Origin: Clostridium kluyveri
Lineage (GTDB): Bacteria > Bacillota > Clostridia > Clostridiales > Clostridiaceae
Reading direction: 5' to 3'
Assembly: GCF_001902295.1 (NCBI RefSeq)
Contig: NZ_CP018335.1
Coordinates: forward strand, 1-64,000
DNA length: 64,000 bases
The notes beneath the pieces are model-generated. The model made no database searches, was not told the origin of the DNA, and was given only the letters and a program-made list of their open reading frames with translations. This document shows, piece after piece, positions 23,415 to 32,133 of this stretch (positions are counted from its first letter, which is position 1; each line of letters begins with the position of its first letter). Made by a program: the position numbers and the translations under genes.

Positions 23415-24113
23415 ATGAGTATGAATATTTTGGTTGTAGACGATGAGCAGTCCATAGCGGACCTAATTGAAGTTTATTTAAAAAATGAAGGTTTTACAAT
23501 ATACAAATTTTATAACGGTCAAGATGCGTTCCGGTGTGTTGAGTCGGAACAGTTAGAGCTTGCGATACTTGATATCATGCTGCCGGATATTGATGGCTTT
23601 ACTCTCTGCCAGAAAATTAGGGAAAATCATAATTTTCCTGTTATCATGCTGACTGCTAAAGAAGAAGAAATTGATAAAATTACCGGATTGACACTAGGTG
23701 CGGATGATTACATAACAAAACCGTTTCGGCCTTTGGAGCTTGTTGCCCGTGTCAAGGCGCAGCTCCGGAGATTTACCAAATATAATTATGCGGAGCCAAA
23801 CCAGGAAGAACACTTGATTGCCTTTTCCGGATTGATATTGGACATGGGTACCCATGAATGTACGCTGAATGAGAAAAAGATATCTCTCACTCCTAAAGAG
23901 TTTTCAATTCTTTGGGCCCTTTGCTCCAATCGCGGACGGGTGGTAAGTTCGGAAGAATTGTTCCATGAGGTATGGGGAGATAAGTATTTTACTAACAGCA
24001 ATAATACAGTAATGGTTCATATCCGTCACTTAAGAGAAAAAATGCACGACAGCGCGGAACATCCTAAATATATCAAAACGGTATGGGGGGTTGGCTATAA
24101 AATTGAAAAGTAA
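23415..24113 (+). CDS. VanR-like response regulator (OmpR family)
   Basis: Two-component response regulator: N-terminal receiver (VDDEQS acidic pocket, phospho-acceptor Asp in AILDIMLPD near residue 51, KPF lysine near 101) and C-terminal OmpR winged helix (TPKEFSILWAL, VMVHIRHLREKM). 232 residues from the ATG at 23415 (GAAGAAGGGA upstream). It overlaps the kinase gene by 23 bp. It closely resembles VanR of glycopeptide-sensing systems, but no vanHAX ligase genes are here. Base composition is GC-richer than the flanking genes, suggesting transfer. Confidence 0.85.
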   Translation: MSMNILVVDDEQSIADLIEVYLKNEGFTIYKFYNGQDAFRCVESEQLELAILDIMLPDIDGFTLCQKIRENHNFPVIMLTAKEEEIDKITGLTLGADDYITKPFRPLELVARVKAQLRRFTKYNYAEPNQEEHLIAFSGLILDMGTHECTLNEKKISLTPKEFSILWALCSNRGRVVSSEELFHEVWGDKYFTNSNNTVMVHIRHLREKMHDSAEHPKYIKTVWGVGYKIEK

Positions 24114-25257
24114 GAGAGATAAAAGAAGGAATGATTATACAAAATTAAAAAGGAAAGTATTTTCTCAAATGCTTCTTATTACAGTTGCCGCCGCTGTGAC
24201 TGTTTATCTATTGCGCCATATCCTGCGTGGACAGATCGGAGATCGTATCGTTCGATTTTTAGTCAACGCTTTTAAATTTAAAGATTCGGAAGCGCAGACA
24301 ATCTATCAGTTGGTGATTCGCAACAATATGGACATGATCCTTTTTGTTGTAATCCTAATATTTTTAGTTATCCTTTTTCGATTTTCTGTTTCTTGGTTTA
24401 CTAAATATTTCGATGAGGTCAGTGCCGGAATGGATAAACTTGCTGAGGAATCTGATGAAAAAATTACATTATCACCGGAATTGGATTTTATGGAAAATAA
24501 GCTTAATCAGATAAAAAACAACTTGGAAAAGCAAGAAAAAGCTGCCCTTAATGCCGAGCAGCGCAAGAATGATTTGGTAGTTTACCTGGCTCATGATATA
24601 AAGACACCTCTGACCTCCGTTATAGGATACTTAAGTCTTCTGGATGAAGCTCCTGATATGCCTCCGGAACAGAAGGCAAAATATGTGGGTATTACCTTGG
24701 AAAAAGCTTATCGATTAGAGCAGCTTATAAATGAGTTTTTTGAGATCACAAGATTTAATCTTCAAACGATTGTTTTGAATAAAGTAAAAATCAATCTACT
24801 GTTCATGCTCCAGCAGATGGCGGACGAATTCTATCCAATGCTGACTCCACAGGAAAAGCAGGTGTCCGTCAATGTGCCTGACGGACTCACTCTGTGGGGA
24901 GATGCAGATAAACTGGCCCGTGTGTTCAATAACATTCTGAAAAATGCGATAGCCTATAGCTATGAAAACAGCGTCATTGACATTTCTGCTAAGCAGCAGG
25001 ACAAAAATATTATTATAACTTTTACGAATCAAGGTAATCCTATCCCACGACAAAAACTGGAAACAATATTTGAGAAATTTTTTCGGCTGGACACATCCCG
25101 TTCTACCAATACAGGCGGTGCCGGGCTTGGACTAGCTATTGCCAAAGAAATCGTAAACGCGCATGGAGGCAATATTTTCGTGCAAAGTAATACAGAAAAG
25201 ACAGTTTTTACTGTGGTGCTTCCACAAAAGCAAGAAAAGGATAGGTTATCTGCTTAA
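24091..25257 (+). CDS. VanS-like sensor histidine kinase
   Basis: 388-residue membrane kinase paired with the preceding regulator. TTG start overlapping the regulator's end; it then reads IKLKSKRDKRRNDYTKLKRK, like VanS. Two membrane segments lie near residues 28-45 and 85-110, with a short external loop. The phospho-acceptor is in YLAHDIKTPLTS near 168, the N box in FNNILKNA and the G2 box in GGAGLGLAIAKEI. VanS-like throughout by eye. Ligand unknown; likely a cell-wall signal. Confidence 0.85.
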   Translation: MAIKLKSKRDKRRNDYTKLKRKVFSQMLLITVAAAVTVYLLRHILRGQIGDRIVRFLVNAFKFKDSEAQTIYQLVIRNNMDMILFVVILIFLVILFRFSVSWFTKYFDEVSAGMDKLAEESDEKITLSPELDFMENKLNQIKNNLEKQEKAALNAEQRKNDLVVYLAHDIKTPLTSVIGYLSLLDEAPDMPPEQKAKYVGITLEKAYRLEQLINEFFEITRFNLQTIVLNKVKINLLFMLQQMADEFYPMLTPQEKQVSVNVPDGLTLWGDADKLARVFNNILKNAIAYSYENSVIDISAKQQDKNIIITFTNQGNPIPRQKLETIFEKFFRLDTSRSTNTGGAGLGLAIAKEIVNAHGGNIFVQSNTEKTVFTVVLPQKQEKDRLSA

Positions 25258-25313
25258 GTCAGATAGCTTGTCCTCTTATAAATAAAGATCTTCTGCAATT
25301 TGTAATATACAAT

Positions 25314-25685
25314 TTATATATTAACTTTAATTTTAAGTACGAATTGCAGTAAAGATATTAAAAATGGGTAAAACACAAAGAGCATACTGGTGAATGCTGT
25401 TTTCAATAACACTTCATACTTTTTCCAAATACATGGAAGCATAAATTCAAGAGGTATAAAAAGCAATATATTTTCTATGTATGAGCGAATACCAGTAAAA
25501 CTTAGCATAACAGTAAGGTAGTACACAAAGATATATACGATTATAATATGTTCAATTGACAGTTTATAGCCAATCTTTTTGCTTTGAGAGGTCAGTGTAT
25601 ATGGTATGGAATCAAGAATAGCAAAGAACATGTATGTCATAGTGAAACTCCAGATACCAAGATAAGAAAATCTTAAGAAGTTCAT
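25314..25685 (-). CDS. VanZ-like membrane protein, probably truncated
   Basis: 123 residues with about three hydrophobic segments. The stretch ENILLFIPLEFMLPCIWKK resembles the conserved core of the VanZ-like family. The usual C-terminal domain is missing after ISLLQF, and the start ATG has no Shine-Dalgarno and lies inside the VanR-like boxes. Divergent from the D,D-carboxypeptidase gene. It may be a remnant of a larger van-type cluster. Confidence 0.5.
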   Translation of the reverse strand: MNFLRFSYLGIWSFTMTYMFFAILDSIPYTLTSQSKKIGYKLSIEHIIIVYIFVYYLTVMLSFTGIRSYIENILLFIPLEFMLPCIWKKYEVLLKTAFTSMLFVFYPFLISLLQFVLKIKVNI

Positions 25686-25704
25686 AAGAAGTTCATAAGA
25701 TGGA
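25671..25704 (+). promoter_or_regulatory. Triple VanR-like box, 11-bp phased
   Basis: TCTTAAGAAGTT (25671), TCATAAGAAGTT (25682) and TCATAAGATGGA (25693) are direct repeats with an 11-bp period, one helical turn. They sit about 70 bp upstream of the carboxypeptidase start, where an activator of the VanR type would bind. A further box, TCATAAGAATTT, lies at 26711, just after that gene. Confidence 0.6.
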
Positions 25705-25769
25705 ATTCCAACATAGCTCTTTTTTCTGTGGTTAAATAATATCAGTACAGAATAAGGAGCTGTTTTATT

Positions 25770-26702
25770 ATGGTACGAAAAGTAGAAAAGAAAAACTCAG
25801 GAATATGCATATTTGTAACATTTCTATTGATGGCTGTCATTACCGCTAGTGTTTATAAATCCATCATTACCCCGGAAAACCAACATATTTTAAAGATAGA
25901 ACCGGATTCAACTGTCTCTATATCTCCCGATAAGCTGAACAGCTCCAATGTGATTCTGATCCGTTTAAAAGATCATGCTATCCTAATGCAAAAAAATAGC
26001 GAAGAAAAAATCTATCCTGCTTCTTTGACTAAAATTATGACGGCCATTGTTGCAATAGAAAATTTACCTAACCTGAAGGAAGAAATAAGACTTACCAATT
26101 CCACATTTCAGGGGCTGTACGAAGCAGATGCATCAATGACAGGTTTTCAGCCGGGTGAGAAGGTAAGTGCTATTGACCTTTTATATGGAGCACTGCTTCC
26201 AAGTGGGGCAGAGTCTTGTATTGGGCTTGCAAATCAAATTGTGGGTTCGGAGCAGGGATTCGTAAAGATGATGAATCAAAAGGCGGTAGAGCTTGGTATG
26301 GATAACACTCATTTTGAAAATGTGACAGGGCTTCATAATGAAAATCATTATACAACAGTCAAGGATCTGGCTATTCTTCTAAGCTATGCATTGCAAAATG
26401 ATACTTTCAGGGAGATTTTTACTTCGTACCGTCACTCCACGCAACCTACGAATAAGCACCCTGACGGGATAACCTTTTATAGTACCATGTTTGAAGAACT
26501 CAACAATCAAAACATTATTGATGGGGAAATTTTAGGAGGAAAAACTGGATATACCGATGAAGCCGGTCTATGTCTTGCGAGTCTCGCCAAAGTGGGTAGG
26601 CAAGAGTATATTCTGATTTCAGCTGGTGCGAAAGGGGATCACCATTCAGAACAGTATAATATTACTGATGCATTAGCTGTATACAACAGTATGGGAAAAT
26701 AA
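25770..26702 (+). CDS. Serine-type D-alanyl-D-alanine carboxypeptidase (VanY-D-like)
   Basis: Penicillin-binding-protein fold of the S11 family, which trims the terminal D-Ala from peptidoglycan stems. The SxxK motif is SLTK with the nucleophile at Ser85, the second motif is within PSGAESC near 145, and KTGYT lies near 256. An N-terminal hydrophobic helix (residues 12-28) anchors or exports it. 310 residues, shorter than DacA enzymes, which carry an extra C-terminal domain. Under the VanR-like boxes, it is the probable output of the two-component system and could alter glycopeptide tolerance. Confidence 0.82.
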   Translation: MVRKVEKKNSGICIFVTFLLMAVITASVYKSIITPENQHILKIEPDSTVSISPDKLNSSNVILIRLKDHAILMQKNSEEKIYPASLTKIMTAIVAIENLPNLKEEIRLTNSTFQGLYEADASMTGFQPGEKVSAIDLLYGALLPSGAESCIGLANQIVGSEQGFVKMMNQKAVELGMDNTHFENVTGLHNENHYTTVKDLAILLSYALQNDTFREIFTSYRHSTQPTNKHPDGITFYSTMFEELNNQNIIDGEILGGKTGYTDEAGLCLASLAKVGRQEYILISAGAKGDHHSEQYNITDALAVYNSMGK

Positions 26703-27056
26703 TAAGTTCTTCATAAGAATTTATTAAAATTTAATATATGTTACATGTATTAAATTAAGTTCATTAAGGTAACTATTCAACAGTAATATGCATTAAAGGT
26801 TATTGGGAATGTAGTATTAATTGTAGTAAAATAAACACAAAAGTTATAAATTAAGAACTTAATCTATTATTTTATGCTATATTTTTATAAATTATCCACA
26901 GGTTATTCACATTATCCACAATATTCCATTAGCTAAAATTTTAAAATAACTTTAGAAATAAGTTTTTAAGCAGTAAAAAGAAGTAAAATAATATACTTAT
27001 ATCTCTTAAATTATAAGATTTAAAGATTAAGTGAAGAAACGGGGAAATATCATAGA
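26703..27056. promoter_or_regulatory. DnaA-box cluster in a gene-free stretch
   Basis: 354 bp without a gene. TTATCCACA (26892-26900), TTATTCACA (26903-26911) and TTATCCACA (26912-26920) lie in a row, same strand, 9-11 bp apart. Two are perfect consensus DnaA boxes. No AT-rich trio array follows, so an origin is unlikely; a DnaA-titrating or DnaA-regulated site is more plausible. A VanR-like box at 26711-26722 is in the same stretch. Confidence 0.75.
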
Positions 27057-27227
27057 ATGAACGGTAAAAAAATACAGTGCTATAAATGTAAATATTATTA
27101 CATTACATGGGATATAAAGTTTCCTTACGGATGCAAATTATATAAAGTAAAATCTAAGCAAGTTCCATCTATAATTGTTTTTAAATCTATAGGAACAGTG
27201 TGTGATAAATTTGTGAAGAAGTTATGA
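27057..27227 (+). CDS. Small CxxC protein, unknown function
   Basis: 56 residues starting MNGKKIQCYKCKYYYITWD with a CYKC pair and a later GCKLY and VCDKF, so four cysteines that could bind one zinc. It resembles small conserved clostridial proteins of this pattern, sometimes annotated by position as linked to uracil-DNA glycosylase; I cannot support that function. GGGGAAAT precedes the ATG. Confidence 0.65.
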   Translation: MNGKKIQCYKCKYYYITWDIKFPYGCKLYKVKSKQVPSIIVFKSIGTVCDKFVKKL

Positions 27228-27428
27228 TAAAAATATGAAATTCAAAATATCTTTATATTCAGAATGTGCAATTTTTGATAGGTTGATGCTCGTATATTAA
27301 ATAAAAATTACATTTATTGGTTGTAAACCATTTACTTTAGCTCCATATTTCACAAAGGATATATTACTTCAGCAAGGATAAAATATTAATGAATTGAAAA
27401 TATGTACTTATAGGAGGTAATACTTATT

Positions 27429-27878
27429 ATGGGTTTATTTAACAATGTTTTGGGAAATAACAATGATAATAAGAAAAGTGAAGATGAAGGAAGACTTACA
27501 CTTCATAAGGAAGAACTTGATATAAACAAAAACAAGATTAGAAAAGGTGAAGTTGAACTAAGTAAAGAAATTGTTGAAGAACAAAAAACAGTTGATGTTC
27601 CAGTTACTCATGAAGAAGTTGTTATCGAAAGAAGAGCAGTAGATAATCAAACCAGCGATACACCTATTGATGATAAAGAAACCATACGTATTCCGGTCAG
27701 TGAAGAACAGGTCAATGTGGATAAACATACTGTGGTGACTGGAGAAGTATCTGCCCATAAACGTGAAGTTGGAGAAACAAGGCGAGTAGATGAGAAACTA
27801 AAAAGAGAAGAAGCTCGTATAAACACGAATGGTAATGCGGATATAGTGGATGACAATACAGATAATGGCTTCCGTTAG
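27429..27878 (+). CDS. YsnF/AvaK domain stress protein (DUF2382), copy 1
   Basis: 149 residues with the YsnF/AvaK signature: LTLHKEELDINKNKIRKGEV, VPVTHEEVVIERRAV, IRIPVSEEQVNVDKH. Related Bacillus proteins are general stress proteins. Highly charged, no membrane segment. TAGGAGG precedes the ATG. A paralogue follows at 28139. Confidence 0.85.
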   Translation: MGLFNNVLGNNNDNKKSEDEGRLTLHKEELDINKNKIRKGEVELSKEIVEEQKTVDVPVTHEEVVIERRAVDNQTSDTPIDDKETIRIPVSEEQVNVDKHTVVTGEVSAHKREVGETRRVDEKLKREEARINTNGNADIVDDNTDNGFR

Positions 27879-27898
27879 AAAATTCATAAAATAAATTT

Positions 27899-27944
27899 AA
27901 AAACACCTCTCAAATTATATGTCAGATTTATGAGGTGTTTTTTA
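27899..27944 (+). terminator. Rho-independent terminator
   Basis: AAAACACCTC pairs with GAGGTGTTTT, followed by TT. Ends the first YsnF/AvaK gene. Confidence 0.9.
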
Positions 27945-28138
27945 GACCATCTACGAGAAACCAATAGAAAATTGAAAAATCATTTTGTATTGAAAAACCA
28001 TATGTAGAGATATAAATATTTATTATGTTATATATGATGGGGTAAGTATTAGAACTACTTGCTTATAAATAATAGAATTCTATGAAAATAGAAGTAAATA
28101 AAAGATAATTTTAAGTTATTGATATAGGAGGATAGAAC

Positions 28139-28597
28139 ATGTTAAACAAATATGTGCCTAGTATAGAAAGTGTTCAAACAGTTTCAAATAAGATTCCTCA
28201 TAATGTAGACAGTAGTGTAAATATGCAACTTGGCAAGGAACAAATGGAAATATCTAAGGACAAAATAAAAACTGGTGAGGTATCCATTCGCAAGGAAGTC
28301 TCAACTGAAGAAAAAAATATTACTGTACCTGTGAAACGGGAGGAACTTGTTATTGAAAAGACTGTTTTTGATTCCCAATTTCATGATAAATCAGATGTTC
28401 ATACTGAAACTATTCGAATACCTATTAGTGAAGAACGTATCGATATATATAAACAGCCAGTAACTTTAGAAGATGTTTCAGTTAGTAATCATCAATATAA
28501 TCAGGTGAAGTATGTAACTGAAACACTAAGAAAGGAAGTGCCTCACATTAGTACTAAGGCGGAAGAAAAAATTGTGGATTATGAAAGCAATGAATAA
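28139..28597 (+). CDS. YsnF/AvaK domain stress protein (DUF2382), copy 2
   Basis: 152 residues, paralogous to the gene at 27429 (MEISKDKIKTGEVSIRKEV, VPVKREELVIEKTV, IRIPISEERIDIYKQ). The N-terminal 30 residues differ. It has its own RBS (AGGAGG) and terminator, so the two are separate transcription units produced by duplication. Confidence 0.85.
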   Translation: MLNKYVPSIESVQTVSNKIPHNVDSSVNMQLGKEQMEISKDKIKTGEVSIRKEVSTEEKNITVPVKREELVIEKTVFDSQFHDKSDVHTETIRIPISEERIDIYKQPVTLEDVSVSNHQYNQVKYVTETLRKEVPHISTKAEEKIVDYESNE

Positions 28598-28620
28598 TTC
28601 TTGTACTTATTTTCTAAACC

Positions 28621-28657
28621 TAAAATAAGCACCCTAGATGACGAGTGCTTATTTTTA
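28621..28657 (+). terminator. Rho-independent terminator
   Basis: AAATAAGCAC pairs with GTGCTTATTT and is followed by TT. It separates the forward stress gene from the reverse MBL gene and could act in both directions. Confidence 0.88.
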
Positions 28658-28672
28658 ACAATATTATTTTTT

Positions 28673-29536
28673 TCACTTATTATTAATTATTGATTTAATC
28701 ATAGCTCGATTATTTATCTCAAAAGCATAATCTGGTTGATATAACTTGTACTCTTCATCTCTAAAAAACTTTTCAAATTCTTTAAAAATTTTATCTTGAT
28801 CAAATCCTAATGTGAATAATTTAAGTACAAAATTTCTGGTTTTATTTGCGGCTTCAATGCATTTTTCCCAATATGTAGGCGTTTCACTTTTATCAACCAA
28901 GCCAAAGTGAGGAGATATAATGTATCGTGGATTCGCTTTTCGGCATTTATTGATGGAGTCTATTGTTTGTTTATAACTAATTATAAATGCAGAATTAATT
29001 TTTCCTGACTTATTCATACATCCAGTTGTTTCGCTTGGAAAGATAACCTCATTATTAACTAGAAATGATAATGAACACTTTGTATGACCAGGCGTTTCTA
29101 ATACATTAATACTTATATTACCTAAATTTAATGAATCTCCCTCTGAGATTTTATGATCTACTTTCATTAAAGTATCATCATAGTCTATTAATTGGCTGGA
29201 TCCATAATATAGCGCAGACTGATTGTTTAGCTCTTTAATTGTTTTTAACGCACTTTTTTTATTTAAAATATTTTGTGCATGTTCTGCTGCCATCACTTTA
29301 ACATCAGGCCATATTTTTCTTAAGTATGGTACTGCACTAATATGATCGTAATGGGAGTGACTAAGAAGTATATAGTCTAACTTTCTTTCATCATTAAGCA
29401 CTTGCTGAATATTTCCTATAAGGCTAGAAGCGCAATACGCCATTCCGCAATCAATTAATGCTGTTTTGTTTTTTCCAAGTATCAAAAATGCAGTGCTGCT
29501 ACCTTTCCCGCTTGTTACGTTTATTATATTCTTCAT
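28673..29536 (-). CDS. MBL-fold metallo-hydrolase
   Basis: 287-residue metallo-beta-lactamase-fold enzyme. The metal-binding motif is HSHYDH near residue 60, with later ligands in ETPGHTKCSLSF and SPHFG. Close to glyoxalase-II-like hydrolases with a C-terminal helical extension of about 70 residues. Substrate unknown. It stands alone, reading opposite to the stress genes. Confidence 0.85.
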   Translation of the reverse strand: MKNIINVTSGKGSSTAFLILGKNKTALIDCGMAYCASSLIGNIQQVLNDERKLDYILLSHSHYDHISAVPYLRKIWPDVKVMAAEHAQNILNKKSALKTIKELNNQSALYYGSSQLIDYDDTLMKVDHKISEGDSLNLGNISINVLETPGHTKCSLSFLVNNEVIFPSETTGCMNKSGKINSAFIISYKQTIDSINKCRKANPRYIISPHFGLVDKSETPTYWEKCIEAANKTRNFVLKLFTLGFDQDKIFKEFEKFFRDEEYKLYQPDYAFEINNRAMIKSIINNK

Positions 29537-29695
29537 TATTTAATCAGCTTTAAAAAATCTATAAGAACCTAAATAAATACATAAAGATTATAGATTTAAT
29601 TCATACACTCAATATTGCTATTAGTGTACATAATAACATTTCTCTATAATGTCATACCGCAAGCTGACGGTACTTTTGCCACTTCCCTTCTAAAA

Positions 29696-29908
29696 TTAAG
29701 CAACTAATTTCCCATTTTGAAAATATAGAGTAGTTACTTTATTTATATTCTTATAATTCAATTGTTGATTTTGTTTATATCTATTAAGGATATTTATTGT
29801 AGAATTGGAAACAGAACTTGTAATAATTGCAATAATCACAGCAGAACTTAATAAACTTAATACAACCTTAAATTTATTTTCTCTTTTATCACTATTTTGT
29901 TTTTCCAT
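29696..29908 (-). CDS. Small single-pass membrane protein, unknown function
   Basis: 70 residues: basic N-terminus (MEKQNSDKRENKFK), one hydrophobic helix at about 15-33 (VVLSLLSSAVIIAIITSSV), polar tail. The AAAGGATGA upstream is a fair RBS. Not recognised. The 29540-29695 downstream stretch holds a short GC-rich inverted repeat (TACCG/CGGTA near 29654-29671) that could be its terminator. Confidence 0.55.
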   Translation of the reverse strand: MEKQNSDKRENKFKVVLSLLSSAVIIAIITSSVSNSTINILNRYKQNQQLNYKNINKVTTLYFQNGKLVA

Positions 29909-30159
29909 TTAAATCATCCTTTTATAATTCTAAATTCCATCTTAAAAATAAAAAAGATGGCAGTATATGCCACTATATTAATATATAAGAGGAATTATCT
30001 ACAATTAATAGTTCCTCTATTGTAATTTAAATTTAAATATTGAATATTAATTTTAATGTCACTTTTTCACCGACTCTAATATTAAATGAAGAAATGAGTA
30101 ATTCTTTTATTACTTCTTTTTTATTGTCGCATAATTCATTGACTATTGTTTCTCATTGA

Positions 30160-30630
30160 TTAAGGTTGAGAAAAAGTTTTTAAAAAATGCCTTATACCGC
30201 CTTCACCTATATTGATTTTCCCATATTCTTCTTTCTTAAGTCTTCTAGCTATTTCATTGTTAGATATGCCTAAAATCTTCCAATAAAGTATGTTGTTTTT
30301 CTGAGCTAAAAGCTTAGAATCAAATTTTTCACCTTGCCTTTTATGTATATCCCCCTTATTCAGCTCTTTTTTTAAGTTTTCATTTTCAACTTGTAATTTC
30401 ATATTTTCACGTCTAAGATGTTGCATTTGTTCATCTAGAGTGTTATACATACTTGTAAACTCAATTATGGCATTTTTATACTGATTAATTACATCATTAA
30501 TGGCTCTGCGTATACCCACAATTTTTGAATCTTTTAGAAGCTTTTTTAATACTATCAGTTTATTTTCTATTCCATTTATTTCAAGAGCAGGTTTGTCTTT
30601 CCTCTCTTTGTCTTTCCAATATATAACCAC
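30160..30630 (-). CDS. Coiled-coil protein with C-terminal HTH-like segment, unknown
   Basis: 156 residues. Residues 60-110 are a charged coiled coil (QMQHLRRENMKLQVENENLK); the C-terminus (YWKILGISNNEIARRLKK) resembles a helix-turn-helix. It may be a DNA-binding accessory protein of a former mobile element. It lies next to the left end of the relic element and could belong to it. Not recognised. Confidence 0.5.
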   Translation of the reverse strand: MVIYWKDKERKDKPALEINGIENKLIVLKKLLKDSKIVGIRRAINDVINQYKNAIIEFTSMYNTLDEQMQHLRRENMKLQVENENLKKELNKGDIHKRQGEKFDSKLLAQKNNILYWKILGISNNEIARRLKKEEYGKINIGEGGIRHFLKTFSQP

Positions 30631-30788
30631 TCAAAAATCACCTTTTTTCTCGTATTTTAAGCTTATACTACGAATTTTTTATTATATTATAATACCTTAT
30701 ATAAGATAAGTAAAGTATAGAAAATATTTAAAAAATAAGCACCAGTTTTACCTAATGCTTAAATCATTTTGTAATTTTAAATTTTGGT

Positions 30789-30930
30789 TCAGGTATGTAT
30801 AATTCTTAACATTATAGGGCTTCCTTTTTCTATTTTTGATATCTGTGATTGACTTAATCCTGAAATTTCTGCTAGTTTATATTGAGATATGTTTTTCTTT
30901 GTTCGTAAAAACTTAAGTCTATTTAGTATT
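30789..30930 (-). pseudogene. Short XRE-type HTH remnant
   Basis: The reverse strand encodes ILNRLKFLRTKKNISQYKLA followed by EISGLSQSQISKIEKGSPI, a clear Cro/C1-type helix-turn-helix, ending at a stop at 30789-30791 after about 46 codons. A good AAAGGAGG lies upstream, but the codon at the right spacing is ATA, so either an unusual start is used or the start was lost. The second half of a normal HTH repressor is missing. Confidence 0.5.
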
Positions 30931-30947
30931 ATCTTATCTCCTCCTTT

Positions 30948-31076
30948 AATTCTATTATATAATTATATAAATAAGCAATTGATTATATAATAGAATTAAA
31001 TTTACAGTTTATTTTAAATTATCTTTCTATATCTTTAAAATACTTGAAGTAATTCTATTTTAGAATTATAATTCTA
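30948..31076. promoter_or_regulatory. Operator cluster between divergent XRE genes
   Basis: AATTCTATTATATAAT (30948-30963) and ATTATATAATAGAATT (30982-30997) are a perfect 16-bp inverted pair. AATTCTATTTTAGAATT (31051-31067) and the perfect palindrome TAGAATTATAATTCTA (31061-31076) reuse the same AATTCTA half-site. Likely operators for the XRE repressor at 31099. Confidence 0.65.
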
Positions 31077-31098
31077 TTAAGAAGGAGGTATTATCATT

Positions 31099-32016
31099 TT
31101 GGACATTGGAGACAGAATAAAAAAAATAAGAGAAGAAAAAGGGCTTTCAACTTATAAACTCGCAGACATAATAAGTAATAATGGTTTTAAAATAAGTCAA
31201 TCAGCAATTAGTAAAATAGAAAATGGAAATAAAAAACTGGATATAGATACAATTAAAGAAATTAGTAAAGCGCTTGGAGTTCCTGTTACTGAATTGATAG
31301 AAAATAGCGAAATATTTGGCAGAAGATTAGGTCAGTTAATAAAAGATAGAAATACAAACAGAGATAATTTAGCTAAATCCATAGGAATTTCAATAGAAGA
31401 AATCTTACAATTTGAGGGTGGAAAAGAACCAGATATCACTACATTAAATAAAATAGCTATGTTTTTTGATGTTACAACGAATTACCTTATTGGTAAGAGC
31501 AATTTTCAAACCTGAACCGATAAAAATTTAATAGAATTTGCTGAGAATAGAATTAAATTAGGATGTTTTAATACTTCTAGAGAAACAGATATAATGCAGG
31601 CATATAACACCGAAGTAAAAAAAATAATAGATGAGCGTACCTCTAAATTAAATGAGGTTTTAAATAGCTATTATAAATCCCACATAAAAGTTAATCATGA
31701 TGAAGTATTTGGAGTTTTAATAGATGTTATTTCTAACTTAATTCACTTTACAGACTTCATTGTGAAACTATCAAAGGATAGAAATTTTAAATATTCTGTA
31801 GGATATAATTTAATGGGAGAAGATATACAAAATGGTATTATAAGTCCAGATGAGAACGGTGAAGAACTTTTTAGGTTTTTTGAAAAGATAGAAGCTATAC
31901 CATATATTAGTGAAAAGATTTCTTCAATGTTAAGAGAACTTGAAAATGAATATAGTAGAAGATTTCATAATAATGCAAGCATATTTTTTGAATACCAAAG
32001 ACTCCATAAAAAGTGA
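31099..32016 (+). pseudogene. XRE regulator split by an in-frame TGA
   Basis: 31099-31515 encodes a 138-residue protein (TTG start, AAGGAGG upstream) with two Cro/C1-type HTH domains (about residues 6-68 and 74-132). After the TGA at 31513-31515 the same frame stays open, reading TDKNLIEFAENRIKLGCFNT, through to 32016. The 140 residues from the first ATG (31594) have no RBS. The simplest reading is one ancestral protein of about 305 residues interrupted by a nonsense change. The N-terminal part may still repress. Function of the helical C-terminal part is unknown. Confidence 0.6.
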
Positions 32017-32133
32017 TATTAGAATTCCATGATACCATAATTAAAAGTAGTTACTATGGAATTATTTGAAGTAACTACACCATAAAACCAAATAAAAGGT
32101 TATTATAAATTATTTTATAAGGAGGAATAAACT

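Noticed and set aside
25314..25685. Intact VanZ protein
   Set aside because: The C-terminal family region is missing and the start lacks an RBS, so only VanZ-like and probably truncated is claimed.
23328..26702. Vancomycin resistance cluster
   Set aside because: Only regulator, kinase, a VanZ-like fragment and a carboxypeptidase are present. The vanH, D-Ala-D-Lac or D-Ala-D-Ser ligase and vanX genes needed for target replacement are absent.
26892..26920. A second replication origin
   Set aside because: Three DnaA boxes are present, but there is no DnaA-trio run or strong unwinding region beside them, and oriC is clear at 1357-1614.
29653..29691. Walker A remnant (GSGKSTVS in one reverse frame)
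   Set aside because: It is too short, the frame has no further family resemblance, and the bases are better explained by a small GC-rich inverted repeat.
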